NCBI GenBank assembly: GCA_964016985.1
Contig: OZ024828.1
Coordinates: 77,149,869 to 77,213,868 of the forward strand
DNA: 64,000 nucleotides
Origin: Anodontia alba
Lineage: Eukaryota; Mollusca; Bivalvia; Lucinida; Lucinidae
Direction of reading: 5' to 3'
The notes beneath the pieces are model-generated. The model ran no database searches. It had not been told where the DNA came from and saw only the letters and a list, made by a program, of their open reading frames with translations. Positions 1 to 9,495 of the stretch are shown here, piece after piece (position 1 is the stretch's first letter; each line of letters opens with the position of its first letter). The position numbers and the translations under genes are program-made.

Positions 1-221
1 ATTTGCATAACATAACAGTCTTGTCTTTATGATACCTCTGAACCAATAGGTGGATTCTTACCAAACCTGCATACATATATCATTTGGATATGCCTTAGTC
101 TTGCATAGGTTTTAATGACCATGTCTTCATTTTCTTGGTCCGAATAAGTGTGGGGATGTCATTTTTTTATTTGGGAACATATTTAGTATTCTATTAATCC
201 CAGAACAAGTTAAAAAAATAT
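1..221. other. Intronic DNA, no feature recognised
   Basis: This AT-rich stretch lies upstream of the first visible exon of the + strand gene and is probably intron. I see no exon or element border. Bases about 41-90 resemble 17,770-17,830 (shared words 'gtggattcttaccaaa'), so it may hold a fragment of an old dispersed repeat. Confidence 0.4.
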
Positions 222-468
222 CTGGGCCCAGTTGTTCAAAGCGTCGTTAGCTTAACGAGCTCGTTAAGGGTCATTTCGTTAAATGGTTTAGTGGAGTCAG
301 TATACAGTATTCTGATATTTTTTGCTGAAAAAATGTGAGTAGCTTTTGCACTGCAAAAGCTGCTCACATTTTTTCAGCAAAAAATTTCAGCATATTTGTG
401 TATCACTCGATGTAAATTTTAACAAATCATTAACTAACGACATCGTTAGCTTTGAACAACTGGGCCCT
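222..468. mobile_element. Family C MITE, copy 1
   Basis: A non-autonomous element bounded by inverted ends CTGGGCCCAGTTGTTC and GAACAACTGGGCCC. Its centre is a near-perfect hairpin (GAGTAGCTTTTGCA / TGCAAAAGCTGCTC, 331-372). The subterminal parts also pair (GTTAGCTTAACGAGC type). Other copies lie at 22,832, 28,854, 30,718, 36,450, 45,140 and 48,379. It ends 35 bp before the acceptor of the first exon, so the element supplies much of the branch-point region. Confidence 0.85.
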
Positions 469-503
469 GGATGCACAACTCATGTTTTACTATTTTTTTC
501 TAG

Positions 504-702
504 ATACTCCACCACCCTACTGGAATACAGACGACCAGTTTGAATATCTAAATCAGCTGTTCCAGTCATTGAGGCTACCACAGTTTGTCTCCTTCTTCTA
601 TCAACCAGACAACTGGCCCCTTGTCAGACAGAACGTGTCCAATTTTGTTAATTCAGTTGCTGACAAGGAGTATGGTCCTGCAAGGGTACAGATGACCTCA
701 AG
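504..702 (+). CDS. Internal exon of unrecognised + strand gene (first of four in window)
   Basis: This exon follows a polypyrimidine acceptor (tttttttctag) at 502-503 and ends at the donor AG|GTGATT at 703. The alternative GT at 686 would break the reading frame into the next exon, whereas using 702 joins codon AG+G (Arg) and continues into LKALLHKVEV. It encodes about 66 residues, including YWNTDDQFEYLNQLF and FYQPDNWPLVRQ, which look like a folded helical domain rather than low complexity. The first codon is split (phase 1), so at least one upstream exon lies outside the window. It belongs with exons at 1329, 4669 and 7552. I cannot name the family. Confidence 0.85.
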
Positions 703-711
703 GTGATTAAC

Positions 712-895
712 CACTCCTTATAATGCTAAGACCACAGCATATAATTGAAAATGCACAGCATATAATGCTGAGACCACAGCATATAATAAAAATAGTACAG
801 CATATAATCATTTCATCAGAATATAATGAAGTTTCTACTAAATATATTGGATTAACCACTCCATATAAAGCTTACGACTACAGCATATAATTGGA
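712..895. repeat. Imperfect 12-mer repeats in the first intron
   Basis: The word ACAGCATATAAT recurs about five times. A longer phrase, attaaccactcc-tataa, occurs at 708 and 854. The result is a short degenerate tandem array just after the exon. No coding function is visible. Confidence 0.6.
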
Positions 896-1117
896 AAGCA
901 CCCAAAATAATCAATTTTATGCTCGTAAGACAGTTATGGCATTCCATACTCACCCATTTCAAAATAAGGGAAACAATGCAGAGGGAACAAATTCTAGCTC
1001 CCATTGTGAAGAGAAGCAAATATTTTCAAGTCAGTTTTTTCTCTAGGAGGTTTATACATTCCCATATTTTCTCATAGCTCCAGATAAAGCACTTTTTTTA
1101 ACCAAAAAATATGTATA

Positions 1118-1290
1118 TTTTTTTTATTTCTCCACAAAAAACATATGTTGTGGTATTCATTAGAAGTGCCTTGGCAAGGCGCTTCTAATGAGTACCACAA
1201 CATATATTTTTTGCAGAGAAATAAGAAAAATATGTGGATATTCCCTGTTTTTGTGGAGAAATAAGAAAAATATTATGTGGATACTCCCTC
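1118..1290. mobile_element. Family A hairpin MITE, copy 1
   Basis: Long inverted arms centre on ATTAGAAGTGCC-TTGG-CAAGGCGCTTCTAAT, with outer arms TTATTTCTCCACAAAA / TTGCAGAGAAATAAG. A second partial right arm (TTGTGGAGAAATAAG) follows at 1250-1268. Family A is the commonest hairpin of the left third of the window; the best copy is at 47,712-47,905. Confidence 0.85.
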
Positions 1291-1328
1291 TTATCAGCTG
1301 CTATGTATTTTTATTTATTTTCATCCAG

Positions 1329-1506
1329 GCTGAAGGCACTTCTCCACAAAGTAGAAGTGGACTTTGAAGAAACTTGTTACCTGACAGAGGGAGTAGATCA
1401 GTGTCAGCCAACATACAATAACATACCCTGGGTAGATGTTATGGCTATATGTATAGATTATAAGTTGGCCACCTTTGATGTCATGGATCCTAATGTGAAT
1501 ACACAG
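1329..1506 (+). CDS. Exon 2 (in window) of unrecognised + strand gene
   Basis: The acceptor is tttcatccag|G and the donor is ACACAG|GTATGG. The first base completes the Arg codon begun in the previous exon, and the exon ends on a whole codon. It encodes about 59 residues (LKALLHKVEVDFEE, CYLTEGVDQCQPTY, IPWVDVMAICIDYKLAT), continuing the mixed alpha/beta-looking N-terminal region. A family A hairpin ends about 40 bp upstream of the acceptor. No in-frame stop occurs and codon use looks normal, so I treat it as functional. Confidence 0.87.
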
Positions 1507-1621
1507 GTATGGACTAGGTTACATGTATTAGGTTTTCATGATGAATTATGAATCATGTATATGTACTGTATATTCCTTAAGTTTTCTGACAGACAGGCCT
1601 GAGCAAACTGTGTAGACCCAG

Positions 1622-1857
1622 ATCAGGCCTAGAGGTTGAAACTTTTCATTCTCAACTCAGCGGAGCATGAAATTTTTCCTGCTAATAAATCTCAGTAACA
1701 ATTGCAAATTCTTACTTGCTATACATAGCTGAGCATGAAAATTTCTCTGCTAATATGAAAAAGCTAACTATTGAAGCATTTTCATATTTTATTAGCAGAG
1801 AAAATTTCATGCTCAGCTGAGTTGAGAATGAAAAAAGTTTTATAACCACGGGGCCAG
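1622..1857. mobile_element. Family P MITE, copy 1
   Basis: Inverted ends GAGGTTGAAACTTTTCATTC and GAATGAAAAAAGTTTTATAAC enclose paired words AACTCAG.GGAGCATGAAA / TTTCATGCTCAGCTGAGTT. A second copy lies at 60,706-60,922. It sits in the second intron. The next 50 bp hold a family H/G fragment ('cccagatcagacgactcattctg'). Confidence 0.75.
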
Positions 1858-2061
1858 ACCCAGATCAGACGACTCATTCTGTTTGCCTCAGTTTTATACT
1901 TGTCTAGTTGTAGGAAGGTTATCAGGGCTTTACATAATTTGTTGTCTTGGAGGCACAAATAGTGCTATAATTACTCTATGAAGACGTATAATGCCCAACG
2001 CACAAAAGAGGGCCTTGTTCCATTTTAGAGCACCGAAGGCATGGATCATAGCAATCAAAAA

Positions 2062-2174
2062 GTATTTATATTTTTCTTATTTCTCCATGAAAACGTATGT
2101 TGTTGGTTTTCATTATAAACACCTCAGTGCTCTACATGAAATATGTTGTGGCACTTCTAATGAGTACCCACAGT
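2062..2174. mobile_element. Family A hairpin, rearranged copy
   Basis: It has a left arm TTCTTATTTCTCCATGAAAAC and a right part CACTTCTAATGAGTACCCAC, but the right arm is truncated and the centre is disordered (ATAAACACCTCAGTGC). Confidence 0.6.
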
Positions 2175-2176
2175 GT

Positions 2177-2533
2177 ACAATCGAACCTCAATAGCTCAAA
2201 CACCGCTGGCTCCTTTACCTTGGCTAATTCGAACTCTTTTTGAGTCCCTACCAAATTCTTCCGATAGCTCAAGAAAAATATTTAGGAATTTTCCTTATTT
2301 TATCATGAAATTGTATTTTGTGTGTACTCATTAGTATTGCCTCATTGAGGTGATTTTAATGAGTACACTCAACTTACAATTATTGTGTAGAAAATTGAAA
2401 AGCTATCCCTAAATTATTGCTATTTACTTCCTGACCTGGTGCCATGATTAACCCTCATTTGCTTGAACTATCCATATCTTGAACAAATTTCTGTGGTCCC
2501 AAAGATGTTTCAGTCATTGGAGTTTGACTGTAT
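2177..2533. mobile_element. CAGTCAAACC-type MITE, copy 1
   Basis: Inverted ends ACAATCGAACCTCAATAGC and ATTGGAGTTTGACTGTAT enclose a hairpin centre (TTAGTATTGCCTCATTGAGGTGATTTTAAT). The related copy at 35,132-35,567 shares the ends (AAACCTCAATGGCTCGAAC) and the words CTATCGGAAGAATTTCTGGG. The TA-flanked ends suggest mobilisation by a Tc1/mariner-type transposase; this is inference. Confidence 0.7.
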
Positions 2534-2659
2534 GTTTTTGTTGAGAAATAGAGTATGTTTAAATGCCTTTCTTATCTTGAACTATGCTCAGGTCAGTCTG
2601 CACATATGGCCAGACTGATAAGGGTACCTTCATTGCCCATTTACAACCTGGATAGAGCT

Positions 2660-2963
2660 GGCCTCAGTGGCTCGGTTGGATGCGCCGTCCGACTGGAGAC
2701 CAGGAGGTCGTGGGTTCAACCCCCGCCGAGGTCGGCAACATTCTTTCGTGGAGATTGATCGTGAAATATTTTCTACTCTCATTCTCTCCCTTCCGCTGAT
2801 TCAAGAAGGGCAGTTGTCAGTTTCTGGTGAAAGAATGTGCACAATACTGGTTAACCGCTTAGAGGACCAAGTCTGCCCAGTAAACGTGTGGTTAGGTAAA
2901 CTGACCGCGCTCGACATGACCCCATTGGGTTGACTGGGCCGTAAAACCTCAACACAAACAAAA
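2660..2963 (+). mobile_element. tRNA-derived SINE-1, full-length copy
   Basis: The head resembles a tRNA: box A-like TGGCTCGGTTGG and box B-like GGGTTCAACCC. A body of about 200 bp follows (GGCAACATTCTTTCGTGG, TCAGTTTCTGGTGAAAGAATG) and the 3' end is CCGTAAAACCTCAACACAAAC. Other copies are at 8709 (headless), 17,134 (tail only) and 18,054 (full, - strand). The promoter boxes imply RNA polymerase III transcription of the family. It sits in the large second intron, same strand as the gene. Confidence 0.88.
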
Positions 2964-3023
2964 TACAACCTGGATACTTTAGAATTCATCAAAGAACAGA
3001 GAAGGTCTTAATTCATAGGCCTA

Positions 3024-3204
3024 GATAAGAGTGGGTATCAGGTTAATATTTTTCTTATTTCTTTATGAAAACATGTTGTGGGTACTCATTAGAAGTGCCT
3101 CAGTGAGGTGCTTCTAATGAGTACCCACAACATATGTTTTCGTGGAGAAATAAGAAAAGTATCAATACTTTTGGATTGAAAAAAGCGCCTTTACTAGAGC
3201 TATG
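3024..3204. mobile_element. Family A hairpin MITE, copy with both outer ends
   Basis: The hairpin (ATTAGAAGTGCCTCAGTGAGGTGCTTCTAAT core) is flanked by the non-palindromic ends 'agataagagtgggtatc' and 'ttggattgaaaaaagcgcc..agagctatg' that recur in other copies, giving an element of about 180 bp. Confidence 0.85.
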
Positions 3205-3276
3205 GTAATTAGTGCATTATAGGATTGTGCTGGCAGATCAGGGCCTTTTTCTCGTACGACATAAAGCCTGTTTTTA

Positions 3277-4389
3277 GGTCACTTGAGCATGAAGTGCTCA
3301 AGTCGAGCTATTGTGATCTGTCAATTTATGTCATGCATCATCCATTGTGTAGCGTCAACAATTTGCTTTAAAAGACTAGTCCTCCAACACCCTTGGGCCA
3401 GTTGACACAAAATGATAAGAAGTATTAGGGTGATTTGTAGATCAAAAATAGCTAAAATCATTCTGATCAGAAATCCAAGATGGCCACCCCGGCCGCCATG
3501 TTGAAAATCCATTTTGCCATTCTTTTCCTGAACCGAAAGGCTAATTGACTCAAAACATGGTTGGAAGTATCGGGACAACTTATAGATAAAAAATTGCTAA
3601 AATTGTTTTGATCAGAAATCCAAGATGGCCACCATCTTAAAAATCTATTTTTGTGCTTCTTCTCCTGAAACCAAAAGCCAGTTGAATCAAAACTTGGTAG
3701 GAAGTATGGAGGCAACTTGTAGATCTAAAATAGCTAAAATCATTCAGATCAGAAATCAAAGATAGCCACCATGGCAGCCATCTTGAAAATCTATTTTGCG
3801 CTTCTTCTCCTGAATGGAAAGATGGTAGGGTCACCATCTTGAAAATCTGTTTTGAAGTTCTTCTCCTGAACGGAAAGGCCAATCAACTGGAAACATGATA
3901 GGAAATATTGGGGTGACTTGTAGATCCAAAATAGCTAAAATTGTTATCCTGTACTGAAAGACCAATTGACTTGTAACTTGGTAGGAAGTATCAGGGTGAC
4001 TTGTAGATCAAAAATAGCTGAAATTGTTCCGATCGGAAGTACAAGATGGACGCCACACCAGTCATCTTGAAAATCTGGCCAGCTGACTTGAAACTTGATA
4101 GGAAGTATCGTGGCCAATAATAGCTAAAATCGGTCCAATCAGAAATCAAAGATGACAGCCACAGATCCCCATCTTGAAAATCTATTTTGAACTTCTCACA
4201 AACGGAAGGGCCAATTGACTCAAAGCTTCATTGGAAGTATTGAGGTGATGTGTAGAACAGAAATGGCTGAAATCATTTAGATTGTAAATCGAAGATGGCC
4301 GCTATCTTGAAAACCTAGATTAAATTTCTATTGCACTGTAAGGCCAATTGACTGGAAACTTATCTGGTAGTCAGGTGAGCGATACAGGT
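3277..4389. mobile_element. Family J element (AGCTCACC-type) with AAGATGGC tandem array
   Basis: It starts near CACTTGAGC..GAGCTATTGTGATC and ends AGTCAGGTGAGCGATACAGG, the same borders as the larger element at 13,546-15,346. The interior is a tandem array of about seven units of roughly 125-140 bp with the words ATCAGAAATCCAAGATGGCC, CATCTTGAAAATC and TTGGTAGGAAGTATC. Many units hold the self-complementary AAGATGGCxGCCATCTT. No transposase is present, so it must move with another element's enzyme. Confidence 0.8.
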
Positions 4390-4668
4390 TTCTTTGCATT
4401 GCACATGAACTTGCCATATTTATCCTAAATATTTAAACACACTTATCCTAAAATTTGAACAAATCCATTTGACTACCTGGTGGTATATATATTATATGGA
4501 AACATGGGGGTTCAGATTACATAGTTAATGTAATATGTATGACTTCTTGGAGAAATAAGAATTATTGGGTTCTGCATTTTTCAGACAAGTGCTTTTGTGT
4601 AAAAGTTAGTTAGGTCTTCTGCTGTCTGATATGAATCTGTTATAAAAGTATCTTTTCTTTTCTTGTAG
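4390..4668. other. Intron sequence before the third exon
   Basis: AT-rich sequence without a clear element. A pyrimidine-rich acceptor (tcttttcttttcttgtag) closes it at 4668. Confidence 0.4.
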
Positions 4669-4774
4669 GATGGCAGTGGAGGGGAGTTGAAAGTGGCGTT
4701 CCTACAATCAGAGTTACAGACCTTTGTTCCACCTCAAGTCTGGAGACATATTGAGTCAGATAAGAGCATCCTCA
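4669..4774 (+). CDS. Exon 3 (in window) of unrecognised + strand gene
   Basis: The acceptor is ttcttgtag|GAT and the donor CTCA|GTAAGT matches the consensus exactly. The 106-bp exon begins on a codon boundary and ends one base into a codon, which the next exon completes as Ser (A+GT). It encodes DGSGGELKVAFLQSELQTF followed by VPPQVWRHIESDKSIL. The agreement of phase on both sides is strong evidence for this short exon. Confidence 0.87.
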
Positions 4775-4812
4775 GTAAGTTCGCTGATTAACTGAACTGG
4801 CTACACTTGGTA

Positions 4813-4985
4813 GATTTTTTTTTTTTTTTTTTTTTTTTTTTGCCATGTGCATACCAGTCCCCTCCTGAAAAGGGGTCTACTCTAAAAAGAAAGAATTTGC
4901 TCCCACTTTAGAGTAGACTCCTTTCAGAAGGGCAGCAAACAGTTTTGATAACTGCCTTGAAAGTCTATGCAATTGCTTGTTTTCT
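4813..4985. mobile_element. Poly(T) run and family Q MITE
   Basis: A run of about 24 T residues is followed by a hairpin pairing AAAAGGGGTCTACTCTAAAA with TTTAGAGTAGACTCCTTTC. Family Q copies recur at 17,530, 20,505, 33,590, 34,200, 38,865, 39,170, 42,690 and 58,008; complete ones carry GGGAGACAACTTTTGTGAC at one end. Confidence 0.75.
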
Positions 4986-4999
4986 GCCACTGTATCACA

Positions 5000-5520
5000 A
5001 TAGTTTCATTTAAATAGAAATCAGTTTAATAGCATTTGCAACAAGCAAAGAGTTAAGACTCATATCAGCCAGATCCTAGCAACAATTCTAACCAGTCCAC
5101 AACATGTTTTCCTGGAATTTATCTGGGTACCTCTTATCTAGGGCTATGTATAAGTTTTTTTGTTTTGTGGTTTTGTTGTTGTTTTTTTCATTTTTGCACA
5201 ACTCCTTACAGATATTACCAGAAATTACTTGAAAAATTTCCTGTAATTGTCTTTGGTACCAGCCCCATTATATCTAGTTTGTTTTACCCTTTGGTGGGGT
5301 ATATCTGTCCACAGCTTATAACAGCTGTAGATTTACTTGAAATATCAATCTTTATTTTCTGTGAAAAATAAAACAAAAATTTTAGAATGCTTTTCCTACA
5401 ATTTTGAATGGTGCTTTAAGGGTTGGATGAACAGGCAGATCTAGTCCTTTGCTGTTTGAATATTACCCATTTTCTGTGGTACATCTAATATACATGTATT
5501 TGTGTTTGTGAATGAGAAGG
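5000..5520. other. Intron, nothing recognised
   Basis: AT-rich intron without long open frames, inverted repeats or similarity to other parts of the window that I can see. Confidence 0.35.
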
Positions 5521-7055
5521 ATTTTTATGCCCCGGCATCGGATGATGCCGGGGGCATAATGTTTTCATCTGTACGAATGTGTGTAGGTACTTATGTATGT
5601 ACGTGATCCTGTTTGACTCAGGTTAAGGTATTTGTACCAGGTAGAACTTGAACTTTTAACAGCTCATATTTTCCAAACCATCTGATACATTTTGTTCATA
5701 TTTGGTTTGATGATAGATATAGGTCCAAAGTTTTATTCAGCAATATCCCCACCCATGCCTATGACCTAAAGGTCAAGGTCATGGACTTAGAAATTTGTAA
5801 TGTTAAAGACTCGGGTTAGGGTATTTGTACCAGGTAGAACCTGAACTTTTATGATTCATTTGGTTCATATTTGTTATGATGATACATACAGGCTCCAAAG
5901 TGACATTCAGCAATGCACTCGTCCATGCCTATGACCTCAAGGTCAAGGTCACAGACTTGGAAATGTTTAATATTAAAGTTTTTAAAGAGCTCATATTTTC
6001 CAAACCGTATGATGGATTTGCTTTATATTTGCTCTGATGATAGATACATGTCCAAAGGTTTATTCGACAATACCCCCACCCATGCTTATGACTTCAAGGT
6101 CAAGGTCACAGACTTAGAAATTTTTAATGCTAATGTTTTTAAGGGTTCATATTTTCCAAACCATACAATGGATTGGGTTTATATTTGATACGACGATAGA
6201 TACAGGTTCAAAGTGATATTGGTAATATCCCCACCCATGCCTCAAGGTCAAGGTCACACACATAGAAATTTTGAATTTAAAGCATGTTTAGAGCTCATAT
6301 TTTCCAAACCATACAATGGATTTGCTTCATATTTGGTAGGATGATAGTTACAGATCCAAAGTTTTATTCAGGCATACCCACGACCCTGACCTCAAGGTCA
6401 AGGTCACAGACTTAGATGTTAAAGTTTTCAAGAGCTCATTTTTTCCAAACCATACAATGGATTTGCTTCATAGTTTGTTTGACGATAGATATAGGTCAAA
6501 GGTTTTATTCAGCAATACCCGCGTCCATGCCTATGACTTCAAGGTCAAGGTCATAGACTTACAAATTTTGATTGTAAACATTTAAAAAGCTCATATTTTC
6601 CAAACCATAAAATGGATTTGCTTCATATTTTGTTTGATGATAGATACAGGTCAAAGGTTTTATTCAGCAATACCCGGGTCATAGACTTACAAATTTTGAT
6701 TGTAAACATTTTAAAAGCTAATATTTTCCGAACCATATGATGGATTTGGTTCATATTTGGTATGATGATAGATACTGGTTCAGAGTTCTATTCAATGATA
6801 CCTGGCCCATGCCCATGACCTAAGGGTCAAGATCACGGGTCAAGGTCACAGGCTTATTTTAAAAAAAATTGGTGTATTGGATTCATATTTTATACACATG
6901 TATATAATCATAAAATATAGGTCAACTTCGATTTAGGGTAAAATCTGCCAATTATTATGAGAGTTATGGCCCTTTTTTCAACTTAATTTTTTGCAAAATG
7001 CCTGCAGGTGGATGAGGATGGCCCTGGGCGGGGGCATCAGTGTCGTATTGACACA
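5521..7055. mobile_element. Family I element with AGGTCAAGGTCA tandem array
   Basis: A terminal hairpin TGCCCCGGCATC / GATGCCGGGGGCA (5529-5560) and a right end GGCGGGGGCATC..ACACATTTCTAG bound an array of about seven units of 147-168 bp. Each unit has CATATTTTCCAAACCAT, GATGATAGATA and TCAAGGTCAAGGTCA (near 5771, 5940, 6097, 6245, 6392 and 6541). No protein is encoded. The repeated AGGTCA pair is the half-site read by nuclear receptors, in DR0 spacing; whether it binds anything is untested. Confidence 0.75.
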
Positions 7056-7234
7056 TTTCTAGTTTTAGTTTGAGTTGCAAGATGAGAGACTTGCCCTGTA
7101 TGGAGACAAGAGAGTCACAGATCAGCCTGCACATGCTCACAGTGATCAGGGCCTTCATTGTCTGCCAGCAGTATCACAGATGTTGATGTTTAGTGAATGA
7201 CCTGTACAGACTGTATGGATCTGCGGGTTGAGTT

Positions 7235-7510
7235 GGCTCATTGCTTTTTACATAATTGATGCACAACGCAGGAAAGGGGCCCATACGCAATTTGCGGACA
7301 ACGCAGGCCCAGATCAGCCTGTGGATTTGCCTAGGCTGATCTTGGCCTTAGTTTTCTGCTTACAGAATCAATGTATATTGTCGTATATGTCGATTAACAG
7401 AGAATGTCCAGATCAGAATGCGAGGATGTGCACATTCATTTGGACCTTCGCTGTTCAAGTAGTCATAAGGACCTTTTCCCACATTGTGCATCATGTGATG
7501 TAAAGGTCTT
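7235..7510. repeat. Family H hairpins, two adjacent copies
   Basis: Words CGGACAACGCAGGCCCAGATCAGCC and GGCTGATCTTGGCC form one imperfect hairpin at 7297-7350. A second, weaker one (AGAGAATGTCCAGATCAG..GGACCTTCGCTGTTC) follows. Family H copies spread across the whole window, typically TGCGGACAGCGAAGGCCC - loop GCGCA - TGATCAGGGCCTTCGCTGTCCGCA. Confidence 0.7.
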
Positions 7511-7551
7511 TTTCTCATGCTAGGACTTATTAGTTTTTCTGTATTTTGTAG

Positions 7552-8399
7552 GTACTCCATCTGTAAATACTGTTGTACACAAAGCAGCTGAAAAACTTCG
7601 GGAAAAATTAGCAGAAACTACAGTATCACCGAAGACAGTCGTTGTCGTAGAACAAGAAAACCTACCACCAGAATTAAAAGAAACAAGTACTTCATCACAG
7701 AAGTTGATAAAGTCACTCCAGGCTGAAAGACGTAGGTCAGATCATTTCCAGAAATATCTAGAAAACGCCTTGAAATCTGATCAAGAGGAGAGGGCAACAC
7801 TGTCAGAATATTTTGACGAGTTGCCTAGTGATATTAACTTCCATGACAAGAGCCTGGGTGATTCAAGTGTGTTTGAAAATACTCTAAGAACTGAAAGTCC
7901 TTCAGGTATTAAAAGAAAAGAATTTTCAATGACTGATAATGCACCTGATATTTCCATGGGAACCAAACTATTTGGGAATCAGACTATACATTTCAATGAG
8001 GAATCCTGTTTTGGTAGTCCAGAACATTTGAAAAGAGTGGAGAAAACTGTAACACTGAAAAGAAAAAGCTTAGGCCATGTACCTCAGAATTCGAAAAGGT
8101 TAAGTTTGGATATTCCAAAAGTGTCAGGGAATGATGATACAGATGATAATCAGTCGAAAATTAGAGAGTCCAAGCTAGGACTGGATTTTACCACACTTCC
8201 TGCAAGAACTCGTCGGCAGAGATTGTCAGAAGTTTACGGAGATGACAAAGTGATGTTAAGTTTGTGTGAGCCAACATTTTCAGAAGATCTCAGTTCGTTA
8301 AAGGATGAATTGAAAGCAAACAGAAGAGATAGTGATCTATTTGAGAAGAAATTGCTCTCAATTCTTCAGAATGACTCTTTTTCAAATGAATCTTACTAA
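7552..8399 (+). CDS. Terminal exon of unrecognised + strand gene (charged C-terminal region)
   Basis: The exon begins after gtattttgtag, completes a Ser codon from exon 3, and runs open for 282 codons to TAA at 8397-8399. The first part is STPSVNTVVHKAAEKLREKL, then a helical charged stretch with LQAERRRSDHFQKYL (near 7711-7770). A long Ser/Lys/Asp-rich, probably unstructured stretch follows, and a second related motif LKANRRDSDLFEKKL lies near the C terminus (8310-8355). The two motifs share L-x-A-x-R-R-x-S-D-x-F-x-K-x-L and are probably an internal repeat or paired docking helices. There is no signal peptide or membrane segment. With three upstream exons, 442 residues of the protein are visible. 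The phosphorylatable, coiled-coil-like character would suit a mitotic or cytoskeletal scaffold, but that is a guess. Confidence 0.9.
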
Positions 8400-8442
8400 A
8401 CAAAAAAGCATTGCTCTAGATAAGATGAGTAATAAGACCTAA

Positions 8443-8448
8443 AATAAA
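8443..8448 (+). terminator. Probable poly(A) signal of the + strand gene
   Basis: AATAAA lies 44 bp after the stop codon at 8399. A MITE begins 4 bp later, so the cleavage site may fall inside the MITE end. Confidence 0.6.
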
Positions 8449-8451
8449 AAA

Positions 8452-8644
8452 GTGTGTTTCAGGTTACCCAACTGTGCCTAATTTTTCACCACTGACCCTA
8501 AAGTTTCTTAAGGTTTTTTGAGGGGATTTCCCTGTTCGGCCATATTGTTTTCCTATTAACCCTATATAAAAACTTTTAATAAAGTAAAAATATTTTTCCT
8601 ACCTACCATCCCTATTTTAAAATTCCATGTAACCTGAAACACAC
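8452..8644. mobile_element. MITE with perfect 16-bp terminal inverted repeats
   Basis: The left end GTGTGTTTCAGGTTAC and right end GTAACCTGAAACACAC are exact inverse complements, 193 bp apart. The interior is AT-rich without an open frame. I found no second copy in the window. It sits at the 3' end of the gene. Confidence 0.85.
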
Positions 8645-8708
8645 ATATAATTTTATTTGACCTAAGACAGTTTTATTTTATACATGTATCTCCACTGAAA
8701 TACAGACA

Positions 8709-8942
8709 ACTGCCGGGTCCAGCAACATTCTTTCATGATCAAGAAATATTTTCTTGTCATATTCTCCCTTCTGCTGATTCAAGAAGGACAGTTGATAGTT
8801 TCTGGTGAAAGAATGTGCACAAATACTGGTTTTAACAGCTTAAAGGTCAAGCCTGCCCAGAGACTAGTGTGGTTAGGTAAACTGACCACGCTCGACATGA
8901 CCTCAATAGGTTGACTGGGTCGTAAAACCTCAACACAAACAA
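8709..8942 (+). mobile_element. SINE-1, 5'-truncated copy
   Basis: It matches the body and tail of the copy at 2660 (CAGCAACATTCTTTC, GTTTCTGGTGAAAGAATG, GTCGTAAAACCTCAACAC) but lacks the tRNA-like head. A family A right arm (CATTTTCATGGAGAAAATGAG) abuts it at 8943-9020. Confidence 0.8.
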
Positions 8943-9030
8943 TGTGTACCACAACACACATTTTCATGGAGAAAATGAGAAAACTATTTATCTGCATACC
9001 CCTCTTATCTAGAGCTATTTAATAATCAGA

Positions 9031-9257
9031 AATACACTACAACCTCTTTATAACACGGTTAGTTATAACACGGTTTTGGGTATAACACGGTTCAAAGATG
9101 GATCCCAAAAATGTATAGATTATATTGAAAAATGACCATTTATGGTCATTTTTCAATATAATCTATACATTTTTGTTTGGATATAACACGGTTGTTTAAG
9201 TAACACGCTTTATGCTATGGACCCCAACAATAGTGTTATAAAGAGTTTGTGGTGTAT
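9031..9257 (+). mobile_element. Family E MITE, copy 1
   Basis: Ends ATACACTACAACCTCTTTATA and TATAAAGAGTTTGTGGTGTAT are inverted. The centre is an almost perfect hairpin made of AAAAATGTATAGATTATATTG, a short AAAATGACCATTTATGGTCATTTT core and the complement. The TTATAACACGGTT word is repeated. The copy at 15,389-15,615 has the same length, opposite orientation. Confidence 0.9.
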
Positions 9258-9290
9258 TTCTACTTGTTACAGTCTTATGTGCTCTCCTTT

Positions 9291-9495
9291 AACCCATTTA
9301 TGCCTAGCATCCCATAAAAGGGACATTTGCAAACACTGTAGGCCCAGATTAGATGCTGCAGAACGTGGCATCTGATCAAGGTCTACACTGTTTGCATTAA
9401 AGACTAATTTCTATACAACATAGTGATAATAAAAATTAACCAGACACCCTGTGTATTGGAAATAGACCAGTCCACTCGGCTTAAATGGGATAATA
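9291..9495. mobile_element. Family G MITE (CAGTGTAGACC hairpin)
   Basis: Its ends are TAACCCATTTATGCC and GGCTTAAATGGGATA. The internal hairpin is GATGCTGCAGAACGTGGCATC, inside CAAACACTGTAGGCC / GGTCTACACTGTTTG. Family G is the most abundant element of the window, with more than fifteen copies. Confidence 0.8.

Noticed and set aside
686..687. An earlier GT as donor of the first exon
   Set aside because: It would leave phase 0 and lead to a stop in the next exon, whereas the donor at 703 restores the frame.
2660..2735. A possible tRNA gene
   Set aside because: The boxes A and B are present, but the acceptor stem is not closed and the same head is attached to a SINE body in two copies; it is a SINE head.
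5521..7055. A CRISPR-like array with regular spacing
   Set aside because: Units of 147-168 bp are similar over their whole length, with no unique spacers; it is a tandem repeat inside an element of an animal genome.
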